A stretch of 64,000 nt of DNA, taken from contig JAFYCS010000023.1 of NCBI GenBank assembly GCA_017539565.1, forward strand, positions 19,471 to 83,470, read 5' to 3'. Below, piece after piece: positions 27,092 through 36,270 of the stretch. The position numbers and the translations under genes are program-made. The notes beneath the pieces are model-generated. The model did no database searches and was not told the DNA's origin. It was given only the letters and a program-made list of their open reading frames with translations. Every line of letters begins with the position of its first letter. Within the stretch, counting starts at the first letter, position 1. The DNA is from Lachnospiraceae bacterium. Its GTDB lineage: Bacteria; Bacillota; Clostridia; Lachnospirales; Lachnospiraceae.

Positions 27092-27120
27092 TACAACTCA
27101 GGTCTCCTTTATGATATAAT
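27091..27120 (+). promoter_or_regulatory. Promoter giving a probably leaderless transcript
   Basis: TTACAA (27091-27096) and a consensus TATAAT (27115-27120) are 18 bases apart. The ATG of the plus-strand gene begins 7 bases after the -10, where transcription should start, leaving no room for a ribosome binding site. Confidence 0.5.
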
Positions 27121-27126
27121 CTTTTT

Positions 27127-27432
27127 ATGGAGAATAACGTATTCAACAATGCCTTGTCAAATATGAGTTTTGAAATGGCTGCCCGCGGAGCCATACGTCA
27201 TCTTTATGACTCCGGTTACAGCATAAAAGAGATAGCCGACCGGCTTACTTATCCTTTACCTGTATCCCGCATCGAAAAGGAAATATCGGATTACGAAAAA
27301 GAAAAGTCCTCTCCCGATGCGGAATATGAATATATCAGGACCACTGATGCTTACGGACGTTCTTCCTACAAACGTGTGCGTAAAGATAGCCTGCCTGATG
27401 CAGGTACACGTTTTGTTGATTCCGGCAGCTGA
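27127..27432 (+). CDS. Small protein with possible helix-turn-helix, unknown
   Basis: A 101-residue protein. Residues 18-50 (ARGAIRHLYDSGYSIKEIAD onward) look like a helix-turn-helix, SIKEIADRL being typical. The C-terminal part is basic (SSYKRVRKDS). There is no ribosome site before the ATG, which sits at the expected transcription start, so a leaderless mRNA is inferred. Divergent from the 88-residue gene across only 35 bases. Its last 67 bases overlap the 3' end of the convergent SGNH hydrolase gene. It may regulate its neighbour; not shown. Confidence 0.5.
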   Translation: MENNVFNNALSNMSFEMAARGAIRHLYDSGYSIKEIADRLTYPLPVSRIEKEISDYEKEKSSPDAEYEYIRTTDAYGRSSYKRVRKDSLPDAGTRFVDSGS

Positions 27433-28337
27433 AGCTGCTCTTTGGCATACACTTCAAACTCCTTATCCCATATGCCGTAAGCGGCAGAAGTTTCATGTAT
27501 AAGCTTGTCGCTGCAGAGTTCCGGGGGCAGCGCGTTCCCGCCGCACTTAAGCGGGGTGTTGATATCTACATATCCCCAGTTATGTTCCTCTGCTATATCC
27601 ATCAGTTTTGCATTTAGTATATTGATATTTTCATTTGTGAGGCAGTTCCTGGATGCCCCGGGATATGCCGGTGTCATACTCACCAGATTGATCTCCATAC
27701 CGGGTATCTCATCCTGTATACGCATGGCAAGCTCTGTAATACCGCTTGAAGTGCGGTCCACATCCCAGCATATAAGGTCATTGGTTCCAAGCATTATGAA
27801 CACACGGTCTACATCCATTGAAGATACACTCTTCCACACAGGCTGCTTCTTTCCCTGGAACATGGGATGAAGATTGCTGTCCTCTTTAAGTGCATGGAAG
27901 GTTGCATAACTGTTGGTAGCCAGGAAAAATGCTCCCGAAGCCAGTGACTCATAATAATTTACATACATCTTATAACCCGTCATTACCGAATCACCGATAA
28001 AAACGGATCTTGAATAATACCTGCGTATGTCATTATCACTGACATTTTTCTTTTTTTCTGCTGAATTAACAGAAACCCTGTTTACAGATGCTGTTTCCTC
28101 ACGCTCTTTTGTAGGAAAACGGCCCTCAAATCTTCCGTAAGTTCTGTAATGGGTATAAAGAGCTGTTGTATCATTGGTTCCAAGAACTTCTACTACATCC
28201 GGATATTTCTCCGCATAATATTCACTGTCAAATATCACGCCATCAGGCATTTCCTCAGGCTCTGAATATACCGGCACTGATGAGCCGAGTATACTGAATA
28301 CCATTACTGTCGCTATTAATCTTACAATGTTTTTCAT
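27366..28337 (-). CDS. Secreted SGNH/GDSL-type hydrolase with YYA-YPDV repeat
   Basis: A 323-residue exported protein. After the signal peptide comes a surface-repeat motif (FDSEYYAEKYPDVVE, then HYRTYGRFEGR) common in Clostridia. The hydrolase domain (about 100-290) has block I FIGDSVMTG, block III MLGTNDLICWD and a C-terminal SDKLIHET with the catalytic Asp/His pair, so it should be an active esterase, possibly acting on acetylated polysaccharide or peptidoglycan. Extended -10 at 28382. The 3' end overlaps the convergent small gene by 67 bases, encoding a tail (RVPASGRLSLRTRL) that may be dispensable. Confidence 0.5.
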   Translation of the reverse strand: MKNIVRLIATVMVFSILGSSVPVYSEPEEMPDGVIFDSEYYAEKYPDVVEVLGTNDTTALYTHYRTYGRFEGRFPTKEREETASVNRVSVNSAEKKKNVSDNDIRRYYSRSVFIGDSVMTGYKMYVNYYESLASGAFFLATNSYATFHALKEDSNLHPMFQGKKQPVWKSVSSMDVDRVFIMLGTNDLICWDVDRTSSGITELAMRIQDEIPGMEINLVSMTPAYPGASRNCLTNENINILNAKLMDIAEEHNWGYVDINTPLKCGGNALPPELCSDKLIHETSAAYGIWDKEFEVYAKEQLQLPESTKRVPASGRLSLRTRL

Positions 28338-28381
28338 TTACTTCGCACCTTTACATCAATATCTTGAGTCCATCATTAATC

Positions 28382-28390
28382 ATTGTACCA
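28382..28390 (-). promoter_or_regulatory. Putative extended -10 promoter of the SGNH hydrolase
   Basis: TGGTACAAT on the minus strand (TACAAT at 28382-28387), about 45 bases upstream of the ATG at 28337. No strong -35. Confidence 0.5.
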
Positions 28391-28469
28391 GATATTGGAT
28401 AAAAATGCATTATATTTATTTAATAAATTGTAAACATATTATGAACAAAGCGAACTAAGGTTCAGTTTT

Positions 28470-29405
28470 TCAAGAATCCACAGGTATTTTAGCCTCAAGT
28501 ATGATCCTGCCCAGTATCTTATCCGTTTCTTCCTTGCGTATCTTTGCTTCGGGAGTAAGGTTTAATCTGTGATGCAGCACATTTACCGCTACCGCTTTCA
28601 CATCATCAGGCTTAACAAAATCCCTGCCGTTTATATAAGCTTTTGCCTGGCCGGCACGAATAAGCGCCAGCATAGCCCTGGGGCTGGCTCCCGCTACATA
28701 ACTCTTCTCATCCCTGGTAAGCTTGATTATATCCCTAATGTAACTGATGACACCGTCACTTAAATGGATCTTTTCGACTTCCTCCATCATTACAGGTATC
28801 TCTTCTGCCCTGCATACGCTCTTAACATCAGCCACGGTCTTTCCGCTCAGGAAATTTTTGGCCAGTCTTATCTCTTCATCTTTTTCGGGATAACCTATTG
28901 ATAAACGCATCATAAAACGGTCCATCTGCGCTTCCGGCAGCGGATAGGTGCCTAAAAACTCCACGGGATTCTGCGTAGCAATGACCATAAAAGGCCTGGG
29001 AAGAGGATATGTCTTCCCGTCAACGCTTACCTGCCCTTCTGCCATAGCCTCCAGCAGGCTTGCCTGGGTCCTGGGTGATGTCCTGTTTATCTCGTCCGCC
29101 AGTATTATCTGGTGCATGACCGCCCCCTGACGGTATTCAAACTCACCTGTCTTCATATTATATACGGAAGAGCCGGTAACATCCCCCGGCAGTGTATCAG
29201 GCGTAAACTGTATACGTCCGAAATCACATTCTATACATCCTGCCAATATACGTGCCAGTGTAGTCTTACCTACACCGGGAACATCCTCCATGAGAACATG
29301 GCCGCCGGCCAGAAGACATATCAGCAGGTTTTCCGCTACACTTTCCTTCCCTACAAAATATTCATGAAGCTGACTCTTTAAACCGGCTATTTTTTCGTTA
29401 TCCAT
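28470..29405 (-). CDS. MoxR-family AAA+ ATPase
   Basis: A 311-residue AAA+ ATPase of the MoxR type: Walker A GVPGVGKTTLAR, Walker B IILADEINRTSP, sensor ATQNPVEFLGTYPLPEAQMD, and a C-terminal lid with ASPRAMLALIRAGQAKAY. MoxR proteins act as chaperones for maturation of partner complexes, often with DUF58 and VWA-type proteins. Here it is the last gene of the series DUF58, transglutaminase, MoxR, with a 74-base gap from the transglutaminase gene. GGGGG precedes the ATG. Confidence 0.5.
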   Translation of the reverse strand: MDNEKIAGLKSQLHEYFVGKESVAENLLICLLAGGHVLMEDVPGVGKTTLARILAGCIECDFGRIQFTPDTLPGDVTGSSVYNMKTGEFEYRQGAVMHQIILADEINRTSPRTQASLLEAMAEGQVSVDGKTYPLPRPFMVIATQNPVEFLGTYPLPEAQMDRFMMRLSIGYPEKDEEIRLAKNFLSGKTVADVKSVCRAEEIPVMMEEVEKIHLSDGVISYIRDIIKLTRDEKSYVAGASPRAMLALIRAGQAKAYINGRDFVKPDDVKAVAVNVLHHRLNLTPEAKIRKEETDKILGRIILEAKIPVDS

Positions 29406-29479
29406 TTGCTCATCCCCCTTATGATCATCAATTGGTATAATATCATATTAAATCACTTAATGCACTTTTGAAGATAAAC

Positions 29480-31723
29480 TCAGTTAAGCGTTGTGCCCAC
29501 CTTTGCCAGAAATGCCATTAAACGTCCCTTCCTTTCGCTGATAAGCGCAAATACGCCTGTAATATCTTCCCTGATCTCATCCAGCATCTCACCGGCCGGA
29601 GCTTCTTTCGCATACAGGATATTCTCATACAGCTCTATAAAATTCAGGCAGGCCTTTTCCTCTTCTTCATATTCATACCCGTCATCTTCAAAAAGCTCTT
29701 TTGACGCCCTTATACGGTATTCTTCAAGAGTCTCTCCTTTAGAGCGTTTCAGTCCAAGTACCGCCAGCAGTCTTATGCCGTATCTGCAATAGACCGCAGC
29801 TCTCCGTGCCGGCTTCATCTTTTTTAGCCGTCTTCTCTGCAGGGCCCTGTCAGCAAGTATAAATCCAAGCAGGAACAGGGCTATCAATCCGGCAGGTATC
29901 AGTATCCCCCGCCAGTTGACAGTTTTATTTTCATCTTCCAGTTCCGGAACAGGCAGCGGTTCATCCTCGTGATTTTTTTCTTCGGATACAATTCCGGACT
30001 TTTCCCCGTCCTCAGTATTTCTTGGCATGAAATTCCAGCTGTTATCATAGGATATGCCGGGGGTAGGTTCATATTGTATCCACCCAAGGCCATCGATATA
30101 AACCTCTGCCCATGCATGGGACATTGAAGACCTGACATGATACGGCTGGCGGCCTGTGAGGGGTACCAGAAATCCCTGTACAAACCTTGCCGGCAACCCC
30201 ATACTCCTGGCCATGATAACAAAGGTTGTTGCATAATGTGTACAGTATCCTTCCTGCTTCTCAAAAAGGATATAATCCACAAAATCAGCAGGACTCTTTA
30301 TCTTTTCCGGGAGCTCACCGGGATTCAGGGTATACTTAAAGCCGGATAACACTTTATCAAGGCGTTCCAGGACTTCAGTATCGCTCTCTGCCCCTTCCGA
30401 GAGTTTTTCAAGATATTCCTCCGCCTTCTCTGAAAGCTGTGTATCGGGAAGATAATATTCATATATACGTTCTATATGTGCCTGATAATCCTCATATGAA
30501 TAGCCTTGATCATCCTTGTAGTTTAATGCATAACAGCCACGATCCCAGCTTTCCCTGTCTATGGGCGTCACATTATCGGTAAGGAGCCTGAAATCCTTAT
30601 TCTGGCTGTTCATCCTGAAATAGCTCAGTTCATACTTTGTACCATACCCCAGATGCGTAAGGGCTTTGATCTCACTTCCGCTTATAACCGCTCCTTCCTT
30701 TTCACTGCCGGGCGTAAACCTTACCAGCTTGGACGGTGCAAAATAATAGGAAGTATTGAACTCATCATATTCTACATTCAGATCTATACGTTTGTAGTAA
30801 TCGAAATTGTTTTTTCTGTCATATATATCAACGGCAGTATATGTTTCAATGGCATCAAGTATATTATCGTGATTTTCCAAGATATTCAGATTTTTCCATT
30901 CCCTGCCGTCAAAATCATCCATTATCCTTCCGCTCAGATATATTACTCTGCCGGCATTGCTCCCGGTGCTCAAGCGCATGATCGTTTCATCTTCCACATA
31001 CAGGTTTCCGAAATATGTTCCGTTTTCCTTAAAGCCCATCACCCCGGCATAATCTTCCTTGCCGCTGTTTATCATACGGCCGGCGTACTTAACTCCGTCC
31101 GATATACGCTTCATAATAACTTTGGCGAAGTTCCAGTCATAAGGTTTTTCCGGCGCCGGTACCAGATATATTATAAGCCCCAGTAAGATAATGAAAGGCG
31201 CAACAGAAACAATATGTCCTTTTCTTTCGGTATACCCGCTCTTTTCCCAGCTCCTCTGCACCTCATCTGCCACTACAAAAACAAGGAACAGAAATGCTAC
31301 AGCCGACTGCAGCTTATCGGGGAGAGGCCCGCGGACCATAAGATATATCATCACCGCAAGGACAAAAAACGCAGCTGCCAGGCGGCATTTCCGGTTTTCC
31401 GCGATCATAAGTCCCGCGGCAAATGATGCCAGCGTTATCAGTAATATCCACAGAAACCAGAAATTGTCAGCGACAAACTGCATGCGCATACCGTTTTCCT
31501 GTACCAGTATGATACCGAATACCAGCATAAAGGTGACACCCGGAAGTATGAACTTAAGCCTCCCCTTAATATGCTTAAGGGAAAATGCACATGCCAGAAT
31601 TATCAATGCCGCTGCATAGCAGATCTTTGTGTTTTCGGGAACATACAGATAAACCATAATGTTACTTATGGCCAGCACGAAGACCGGTAATACAAATATA
31701 AGATCATAAAAGAAAGCTGTCAT
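29480..31723 (-). CDS. Transglutaminase-like membrane protein (TgpA type)
   Basis: A 747-residue protein with about six N-terminal membrane helices (1-190), an extracytoplasmic region holding a transglutaminase-like core (about 440-570) and one more membrane helix near 590-615, ending in a DUF4129-like helical cytoplasmic tail. Catalytic Cys is in EGYCTHYATTF and His in SMSHAWAEVYID; the third position is Glu in YEPTPG rather than Asp, which is common in this family. The ATG overlaps the DUF58 stop as ATGA (31720-31723). With DUF58 and MoxR it makes the well-known three-gene set, activity unresolved. Confidence 0.5.
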   Translation of the reverse strand: MTAFFYDLIFVLPVFVLAISNIMVYLYVPENTKICYAAALIILACAFSLKHIKGRLKFILPGVTFMLVFGIILVQENGMRMQFVADNFWFLWILLITLASFAAGLMIAENRKCRLAAAFFVLAVMIYLMVRGPLPDKLQSAVAFLFLVFVVADEVQRSWEKSGYTERKGHIVSVAPFIILLGLIIYLVPAPEKPYDWNFAKVIMKRISDGVKYAGRMINSGKEDYAGVMGFKENGTYFGNLYVEDETIMRLSTGSNAGRVIYLSGRIMDDFDGREWKNLNILENHDNILDAIETYTAVDIYDRKNNFDYYKRIDLNVEYDEFNTSYYFAPSKLVRFTPGSEKEGAVISGSEIKALTHLGYGTKYELSYFRMNSQNKDFRLLTDNVTPIDRESWDRGCYALNYKDDQGYSYEDYQAHIERIYEYYLPDTQLSEKAEEYLEKLSEGAESDTEVLERLDKVLSGFKYTLNPGELPEKIKSPADFVDYILFEKQEGYCTHYATTFVIMARSMGLPARFVQGFLVPLTGRQPYHVRSSMSHAWAEVYIDGLGWIQYEPTPGISYDNSWNFMPRNTEDGEKSGIVSEEKNHEDEPLPVPELEDENKTVNWRGILIPAGLIALFLLGFILADRALQRRRLKKMKPARRAAVYCRYGIRLLAVLGLKRSKGETLEEYRIRASKELFEDDGYEYEEEEKACLNFIELYENILYAKEAPAGEMLDEIREDITGVFALISERKGRLMAFLAKVGTTLN

Positions 31724-32886
31724 ATCCCTGCCTCCCTTATGTCCTGATGCGTCCCTATGCTAAAGAGCTTAAATCCGGGTATGTCTTCTCCGTGTACCGC
31801 AGTTTCACTGTTATCCTCAACTATACATGCAACCGTAAAGATATTATTCTCCCTTAAAAGCCGGGCTGTGCCGTCTACGGCAGCATTCCATTCGTGCAGC
31901 ACCATAAAGGCACTCCTGCAGTTGAACAGCCCTCTGTGATCGCATGCTGCCGCCATCAGCTTTTCCTCATCATTTTCTTTTTGGAAAGCCACAGCAGATA
32001 TGTTTTCATAAAATGCATCAAAACCGTCCAGAGCATCAACATCCGCTTCATGAAGCACAGAATCAAGATAGAAAACATGCACCGGTATATTCTTTCTTAC
32101 AAAAAAGTATGCCAGTGCGATGGTCAGCTCCAGCAGCTTGTTTTCAAGCGGCAGATATTCCGCCATATTTTCCGAATATCTTTTGGTATCCATAAGGATA
32201 CTAACACCCTCACGTTCACTGGCTGTCATTTTCCTGACAAGCAGTTCTCCGCTTCTTGCACTGGCTTTCCAGTTGATCATCCTTATATCATCGCCGGTCT
32301 GATATTTTCTAACTTCTATATCAGGTTCGACGGGATTGACCAGACTGTTCTTATACATTGTCTGCGAAAGATCAAGACTTTCTATCTTTGTCAGATCCAC
32401 CAGATCCGGCTTAACATATACCCGCAGTGGCTCCCTGTTTTTATATCTTATGCGTATAAGCTTTAAGAAATCCGTTATCTCCACGGTCTTTATGCCAACT
32501 TCATATTCACCTCGGTAACGGCATACCAGCTGTGTATATTTCTTTATGCCGGTCTTCGGCAGCAGTTCGTATTCCGTATCGTCATCCAGACCGCTGATAT
32601 CAGAAAAGCTGCTGTAAAAACGTATCTTGATGCTGCAGAATCCGAAATGGTATTCGTTCATCAGGGTAAAATAGAAAGGTACCATCCTCCCGGCCACGAG
32701 ATTCTTATTGTCTATCTGCTGGAAGATATGGAAGAAAACATAGACAGATAAAAGATATATCAATAAAACTAAAGGCAGAAATGTAAGCGTAATAAAAATA
32801 CCATAGCTTACAGTTCCGCCAAAAAAGCTGATACCGACCAATGACAGGATCCAGAGTATTCCATAGATTATACGGTTACGTTTCAT
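31720..32886 (-). CDS. DUF58 domain membrane protein
   Basis: A 388-residue protein. Two membrane helices in the first 60 residues, then a beta-rich segment, then the DUF58 domain with its hallmark YQTGDDIRMINWKASARSGEL at about 190-215, and a VWA-like C-terminal fold (VSILMDTKRYSENM). Usual length. DUF58 proteins pair with MoxR ATPases in envelope-associated systems. Its ATG shares one base with the stop of the EAL-fusion gene upstream (TAATG at 32884-32888), suggesting translation coupled to that gene. Confidence 0.5.
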   Translation of the reverse strand: MKRNRIIYGILWILSLVGISFFGGTVSYGIFITLTFLPLVLLIYLLSVYVFFHIFQQIDNKNLVAGRMVPFYFTLMNEYHFGFCSIKIRFYSSFSDISGLDDDTEYELLPKTGIKKYTQLVCRYRGEYEVGIKTVEITDFLKLIRIRYKNREPLRVYVKPDLVDLTKIESLDLSQTMYKNSLVNPVEPDIEVRKYQTGDDIRMINWKASARSGELLVRKMTASEREGVSILMDTKRYSENMAEYLPLENKLLELTIALAYFFVRKNIPVHVFYLDSVLHEADVDALDGFDAFYENISAVAFQKENDEEKLMAAACDHRGLFNCRSAFMVLHEWNAAVDGTARLLRENNIFTVACIVEDNSETAVHGEDIPGFKLFSIGTHQDIREAGI

Positions 32887-35800
32887 TATTCACTGAAGAT
32901 CTCTATAGCCCCGTTTACGGTATAATCACCACGGCAGCCCGGGATAATATTGGTATTCTTTTCGGCATACGTGCTGGCCCTGCCGGATTCGTTACGCAGA
33001 CGCACCGTTATCGCGCAATCCTTAGCGGTAAATGTTCCGTCTCCGACCAGTCCGCCATATGCATATGCTTCAACACCATTACCTGTATAATGATAAGAGA
33101 TATTCTCAAATCTGACATCGGAAACCCCAAAGAAGCACCCTGCACCGCTGGCCCTCTCGGCGCGCAGATCCAGATTGCTGCCTATATCACGCAGCAGCAC
33201 ATTTGCCTTTTCTCCGTTTATACTTCCGGCCACCAGCATAGACTTGCCGCTGCCGAAGAAATGTACGAATACATTTCTTATGGTTACATCTGCATTGGCA
33301 TTAAAGGATCCGTATCCAAGAGCCTCCCTGCAGGAGAAAGTAAGATCCATTTCGCAGTTGAACACTTCAAGCTTGCAGTCATTATCAAAAGAGCCTATTG
33401 CCAGCGCCTGGCCTCCGTTAAACTGCAGGCTGTATCTGCCCTGGGTGATCTCTATATCTGTGGAGCCCTTAGCGCCTATACCGACGCCTCTTTCTCCGAA
33501 TGCATCCATTATGATGGCACCGGTCTGATAAAACTCTATCCTTCCGGAATCTCCGTCAGCGCAGCCTATTCCGCAATAATCATTCGCTTTTATCTGGAAG
33601 TTCAGATCGCCCTCTCCGATAAGTGTAAGGCTTGCACCTGCCGGCACATTTATACCGCCGCCGCTTAAGATATTCTCACCCACAAGCAATAATGTAAGCT
33701 TTGCTCCCGGCTCGATATCAATGATCGGGGTATGCCTGGGGCTGCCCAGATATACATGTTCCAGCGTGATCTGGCCTTCGTATCCGGCCTTAACCTGTAT
33801 CCTTATATCCGTACGCTGCCCGGGAGTTCCGCTTAATACGAAATCCCTGTATGTAACCTCTCCGCCCTTTGTGATAAGGCTGCTGTATCCTTCCTTAACA
33901 AGCGCCGCAACAGAGAACCGTCCGGTCTTTCCGGTCACATATTCACGTTTTCCGGTGCCTTCAAGACTTTCTTTATGATAACGCTTAATTTCTTCTATAA
34001 TGCGCTCATCAATAGACTTAAGTACTTCGGGATTGGGCCTTCCGGTGTAATAACCCTGTATCAGGTCACATCCCAGATTTATAACTGTCCTTAACTCTTC
34101 GGATGTCTCAACGCCTTCAGCCAAAACCCTTATATCGTTATCATGGGAGAATGTAACTATTTCCCTGACGAAATGCTGTTTCTGGGGACTGTCCTGTATT
34201 CCCGACAGGAGCGATCTGTCTACCTTAACATAGTTAGGCATGTATCTGAGCAGGTTTGATACATTGGAATACCCCGTACCGTAATCATCTACGGCGGTTC
34301 CTATCCCAAGTTTCGCAAAACGCCTTTTCATCCTGTTAAGCTCTTCGTCATCAAGCTCCGCCTGTTCCGTCAGTTCGACAACGGCCTGTTTATTACGCTT
34401 ATACAGCATTTCCTCTATCTTATTATAATCGCTCTCATCCAGCTTGGTACCCGGTATGCTGTTTATGAATATATGACGCCCTTCGAATGCTTCTTCATTA
34501 GCTTCCATCCGTCCCAGAACGTTTAAGAATGTCGCTTTCTCAACATCCGCAAGGCGCTTAAGATGAGTTGCATATTTGATTATCTGCAGCGGGGATATCT
34601 TCATCTCGCTGCGCGCCCTCATGAGCGCTTCAAATGCATATATACTGCCGTCAACAGCACTTACTATAGGCTGATAGTAATAATTCAGCCTGTTCTCATC
34701 AAGTATTTTGCCTACTTCCTCGATGCAGGCCTCTTCCTCGGGACTTATAACATGCTCCTTTGATTCGGGAATATCCTTGAAGATCCCTTCCTTAGCCAGG
34801 ATAGTCCTTCTGGTGATCTCAAAGCCTCGCATTATCGCCATTACCCAAAGACGGTAAGCCTCATCATATGATCTGGGTTCATCACCGTAGTTGATAGCCA
34901 CATATCCCAGGCAATTTGATTCAAAATACAGCGGCGTAAAGATATAAGCCCTGGGTTTGCTGTGATATCTGTCCAGTTCCGGCAGCATTTCAGCTGTATC
35001 AAAGCCTTCCTGCAGGCTTATCTTATCTTCTTCTTTGTTTTCTCCGTATGCAACAAGTGCATGCAGCATACGTTCGGGATACCCGTGATCAAGAAGCCTG
35101 CCTTCGGTAAGATACTGCGGCGTCATCCACTGATCCGCCAGACAGATATGGAAGCTCTCAAAGCCCTTTATCTGATATACATGTTCATAGATAACATCAA
35201 GAGTTCCGTGCAGATCGGCCTGCTTTAAGAGGTCTTCCTGTAAGGTATTATGAAGTGAATAGAACCCGTCTTCAGACAGTTCAGTCTCCCATCTGTCTCT
35301 TAATCTCTTTTCACTTACTACTTTATCTTCGGAACAGCCGCAGCTTGTACCGCAAAAGATATCAACTATCGTTTCCGGATCGCTTATATCCCTTCCTTCG
35401 ATAAGATCAAGTATGCTCTTAGCAGCATGCTTTCCGGTAGACTCTGCCGGTATGTAAGCCGAAGTAAGCGGTGCAGGGGATAATCTCCCTTCCTCAACGC
35501 TGTCAAAGCCTACTACAGCTATATCTTCCGGTATCCTGATGCCGTTCTCGGTCAGGACCTTGCACAGGCCGATAGCCATCTGGTCATTTGCACAGGCAAT
35601 AGCCCGGGGCATATCATCCTTTTTCTTTATCAGTTCCTCAGCATAAGTACCGCCGCTCGTATACCAGAAATCACCGTATTTGATACGGTCTGCCCTGACA
35701 GTTAAGGAATGGGCTTCCATAGAGTCCTTATATGCCTGCAGCCTGTTCTTTGAGTGGGTATGCCACTTCTTACCTGTTAAAAATGCGATATCCGTATACC

Positions 35801-36194
35801 CATGCTCCTCTATGAGGTGATCGATCAGCTTACGCACTGGTGTATAGCTGTCCGTCCATATAGTCTTAAAGTACCTGCTCTCAAGATCAACTACAAGTAC
35901 CGGCCCCGAAAAACGTTCCTTAACCTCTTCTTCCAATGAAGCCGCAACACCCGGAGTCTGAATTGTATCCAAAAGGAGAACTACCGCATCGAATTTTGAA
36001 TAATTAACAAGACGGTAGATATTTGAGTCACCTATTTCCCTGGCCGGAGTATCCTGATATTTGATATACATTGAAAAAATACAGACATCCATATTCTGGG
36101 AAAATGCCTGTGCCAGAAAACCTTTAATGAAGCGTTCCTGATAATATTCATCGGCCTGGCCCAATAAAAGAGCTATCCTCTTTCTGTCTGCCAT
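32886..36194 (-). CDS. Fusion: LacI-like sensor, GAF-like linker, EAL phosphodiesterase, beta-helix-like C-terminus
   Basis: An 1102-residue soluble protein with no signal peptide or membrane helix. Residues 1-280 match the LacI/GalR ligand-binding fold (RIALLLGQADEYYQERF, CANDQMAIGLCKVL, DIAVVGFDSVEEG) but lack the DNA-binding helix-turn-helix. A Cys cluster CGTSCGC (281-287) follows, then a GAF-like region (about 310-470). The EAL domain (about 495-735) keeps the catalytic set: FEALMR (Glu522), Asn578, Glu607, DDYGTGYSN (Asp636, Asp637), Lys657, Glu693 and QGY at 713. Residues 790-1102 have Gly-rich repeats (GIGC, GIGA, AIGS, GYGS) typical of beta-helices. It should hydrolyse cyclic-di-GMP under sugar-like ligand control; the last domain's role is unknown. 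Divergent promoter with the FKBP gene; TAATG coupling to DUF58. Confidence 0.5.
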   Translation of the reverse strand: MADRKRIALLLGQADEYYQERFIKGFLAQAFSQNMDVCIFSMYIKYQDTPAREIGDSNIYRLVNYSKFDAVVLLLDTIQTPGVAASLEEEVKERFSGPVLVVDLESRYFKTIWTDSYTPVRKLIDHLIEEHGYTDIAFLTGKKWHTHSKNRLQAYKDSMEAHSLTVRADRIKYGDFWYTSGGTYAEELIKKKDDMPRAIACANDQMAIGLCKVLTENGIRIPEDIAVVGFDSVEEGRLSPAPLTSAYIPAESTGKHAAKSILDLIEGRDISDPETIVDIFCGTSCGCSEDKVVSEKRLRDRWETELSEDGFYSLHNTLQEDLLKQADLHGTLDVIYEHVYQIKGFESFHICLADQWMTPQYLTEGRLLDHGYPERMLHALVAYGENKEEDKISLQEGFDTAEMLPELDRYHSKPRAYIFTPLYFESNCLGYVAINYGDEPRSYDEAYRLWVMAIMRGFEITRRTILAKEGIFKDIPESKEHVISPEEEACIEEVGKILDENRLNYYYQPIVSAVDGSIYAFEALMRARSEMKISPLQIIKYATHLKRLADVEKATFLNVLGRMEANEEAFEGRHIFINSIPGTKLDESDYNKIEEMLYKRNKQAVVELTEQAELDDEELNRMKRRFAKLGIGTAVDDYGTGYSNVSNLLRYMPNYVKVDRSLLSGIQDSPQKQHFVREIVTFSHDNDIRVLAEGVETSEELRTVINLGCDLIQGYYTGRPNPEVLKSIDERIIEEIKRYHKESLEGTGKREYVTGKTGRFSVAALVKEGYSSLITKGGEVTYRDFVLSGTPGQRTDIRIQVKAGYEGQITLEHVYLGSPRHTPIIDIEPGAKLTLLLVGENILSGGGINVPAGASLTLIGEGDLNFQIKANDYCGIGCADGDSGRIEFYQTGAIIMDAFGERGVGIGAKGSTDIEITQGRYSLQFNGGQALAIGSFDNDCKLEVFNCEMDLTFSCREALGYGSFNANADVTIRNVFVHFFGSGKSMLVAGSINGEKANVLLRDIGSNLDLRAERASGAGCFFGVSDVRFENISYHYTGNGVEAYAYGGLVGDGTFTAKDCAITVRLRNESGRASTYAEKNTNIIPGCRGDYTVNGAIEIFSE

Positions 36195-36229
36195 CTCACG
36201 AACCTCCAGCGCCTAAAAAATCAATTTAT

Positions 36230-36258
36230 ATTTTACTCTATAAGCTGTCTGAGCGCAA
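36230..36258 (-). promoter_or_regulatory. Promoter of the EAL-fusion operon
   Basis: On the minus strand TTGCGC (36253-36258) and TAAAAT (36230-36235), 17 bases apart, about 36 bases upstream of the ATG at 36194. Confidence 0.5.
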
Positions 36259-36270
36259 GAAAAACTTGCG
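36254..36270. repeat. Inverted repeat shared by two divergent promoters
   Basis: CGCAAG (36254-36259) and CTTGCG (36265-36270) flank five As. Each arm overlaps the -35 hexamer of one promoter (36230-36258 minus, 36266-36294 plus), so a protein bound here could affect both transcripts. Confidence 0.5.
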
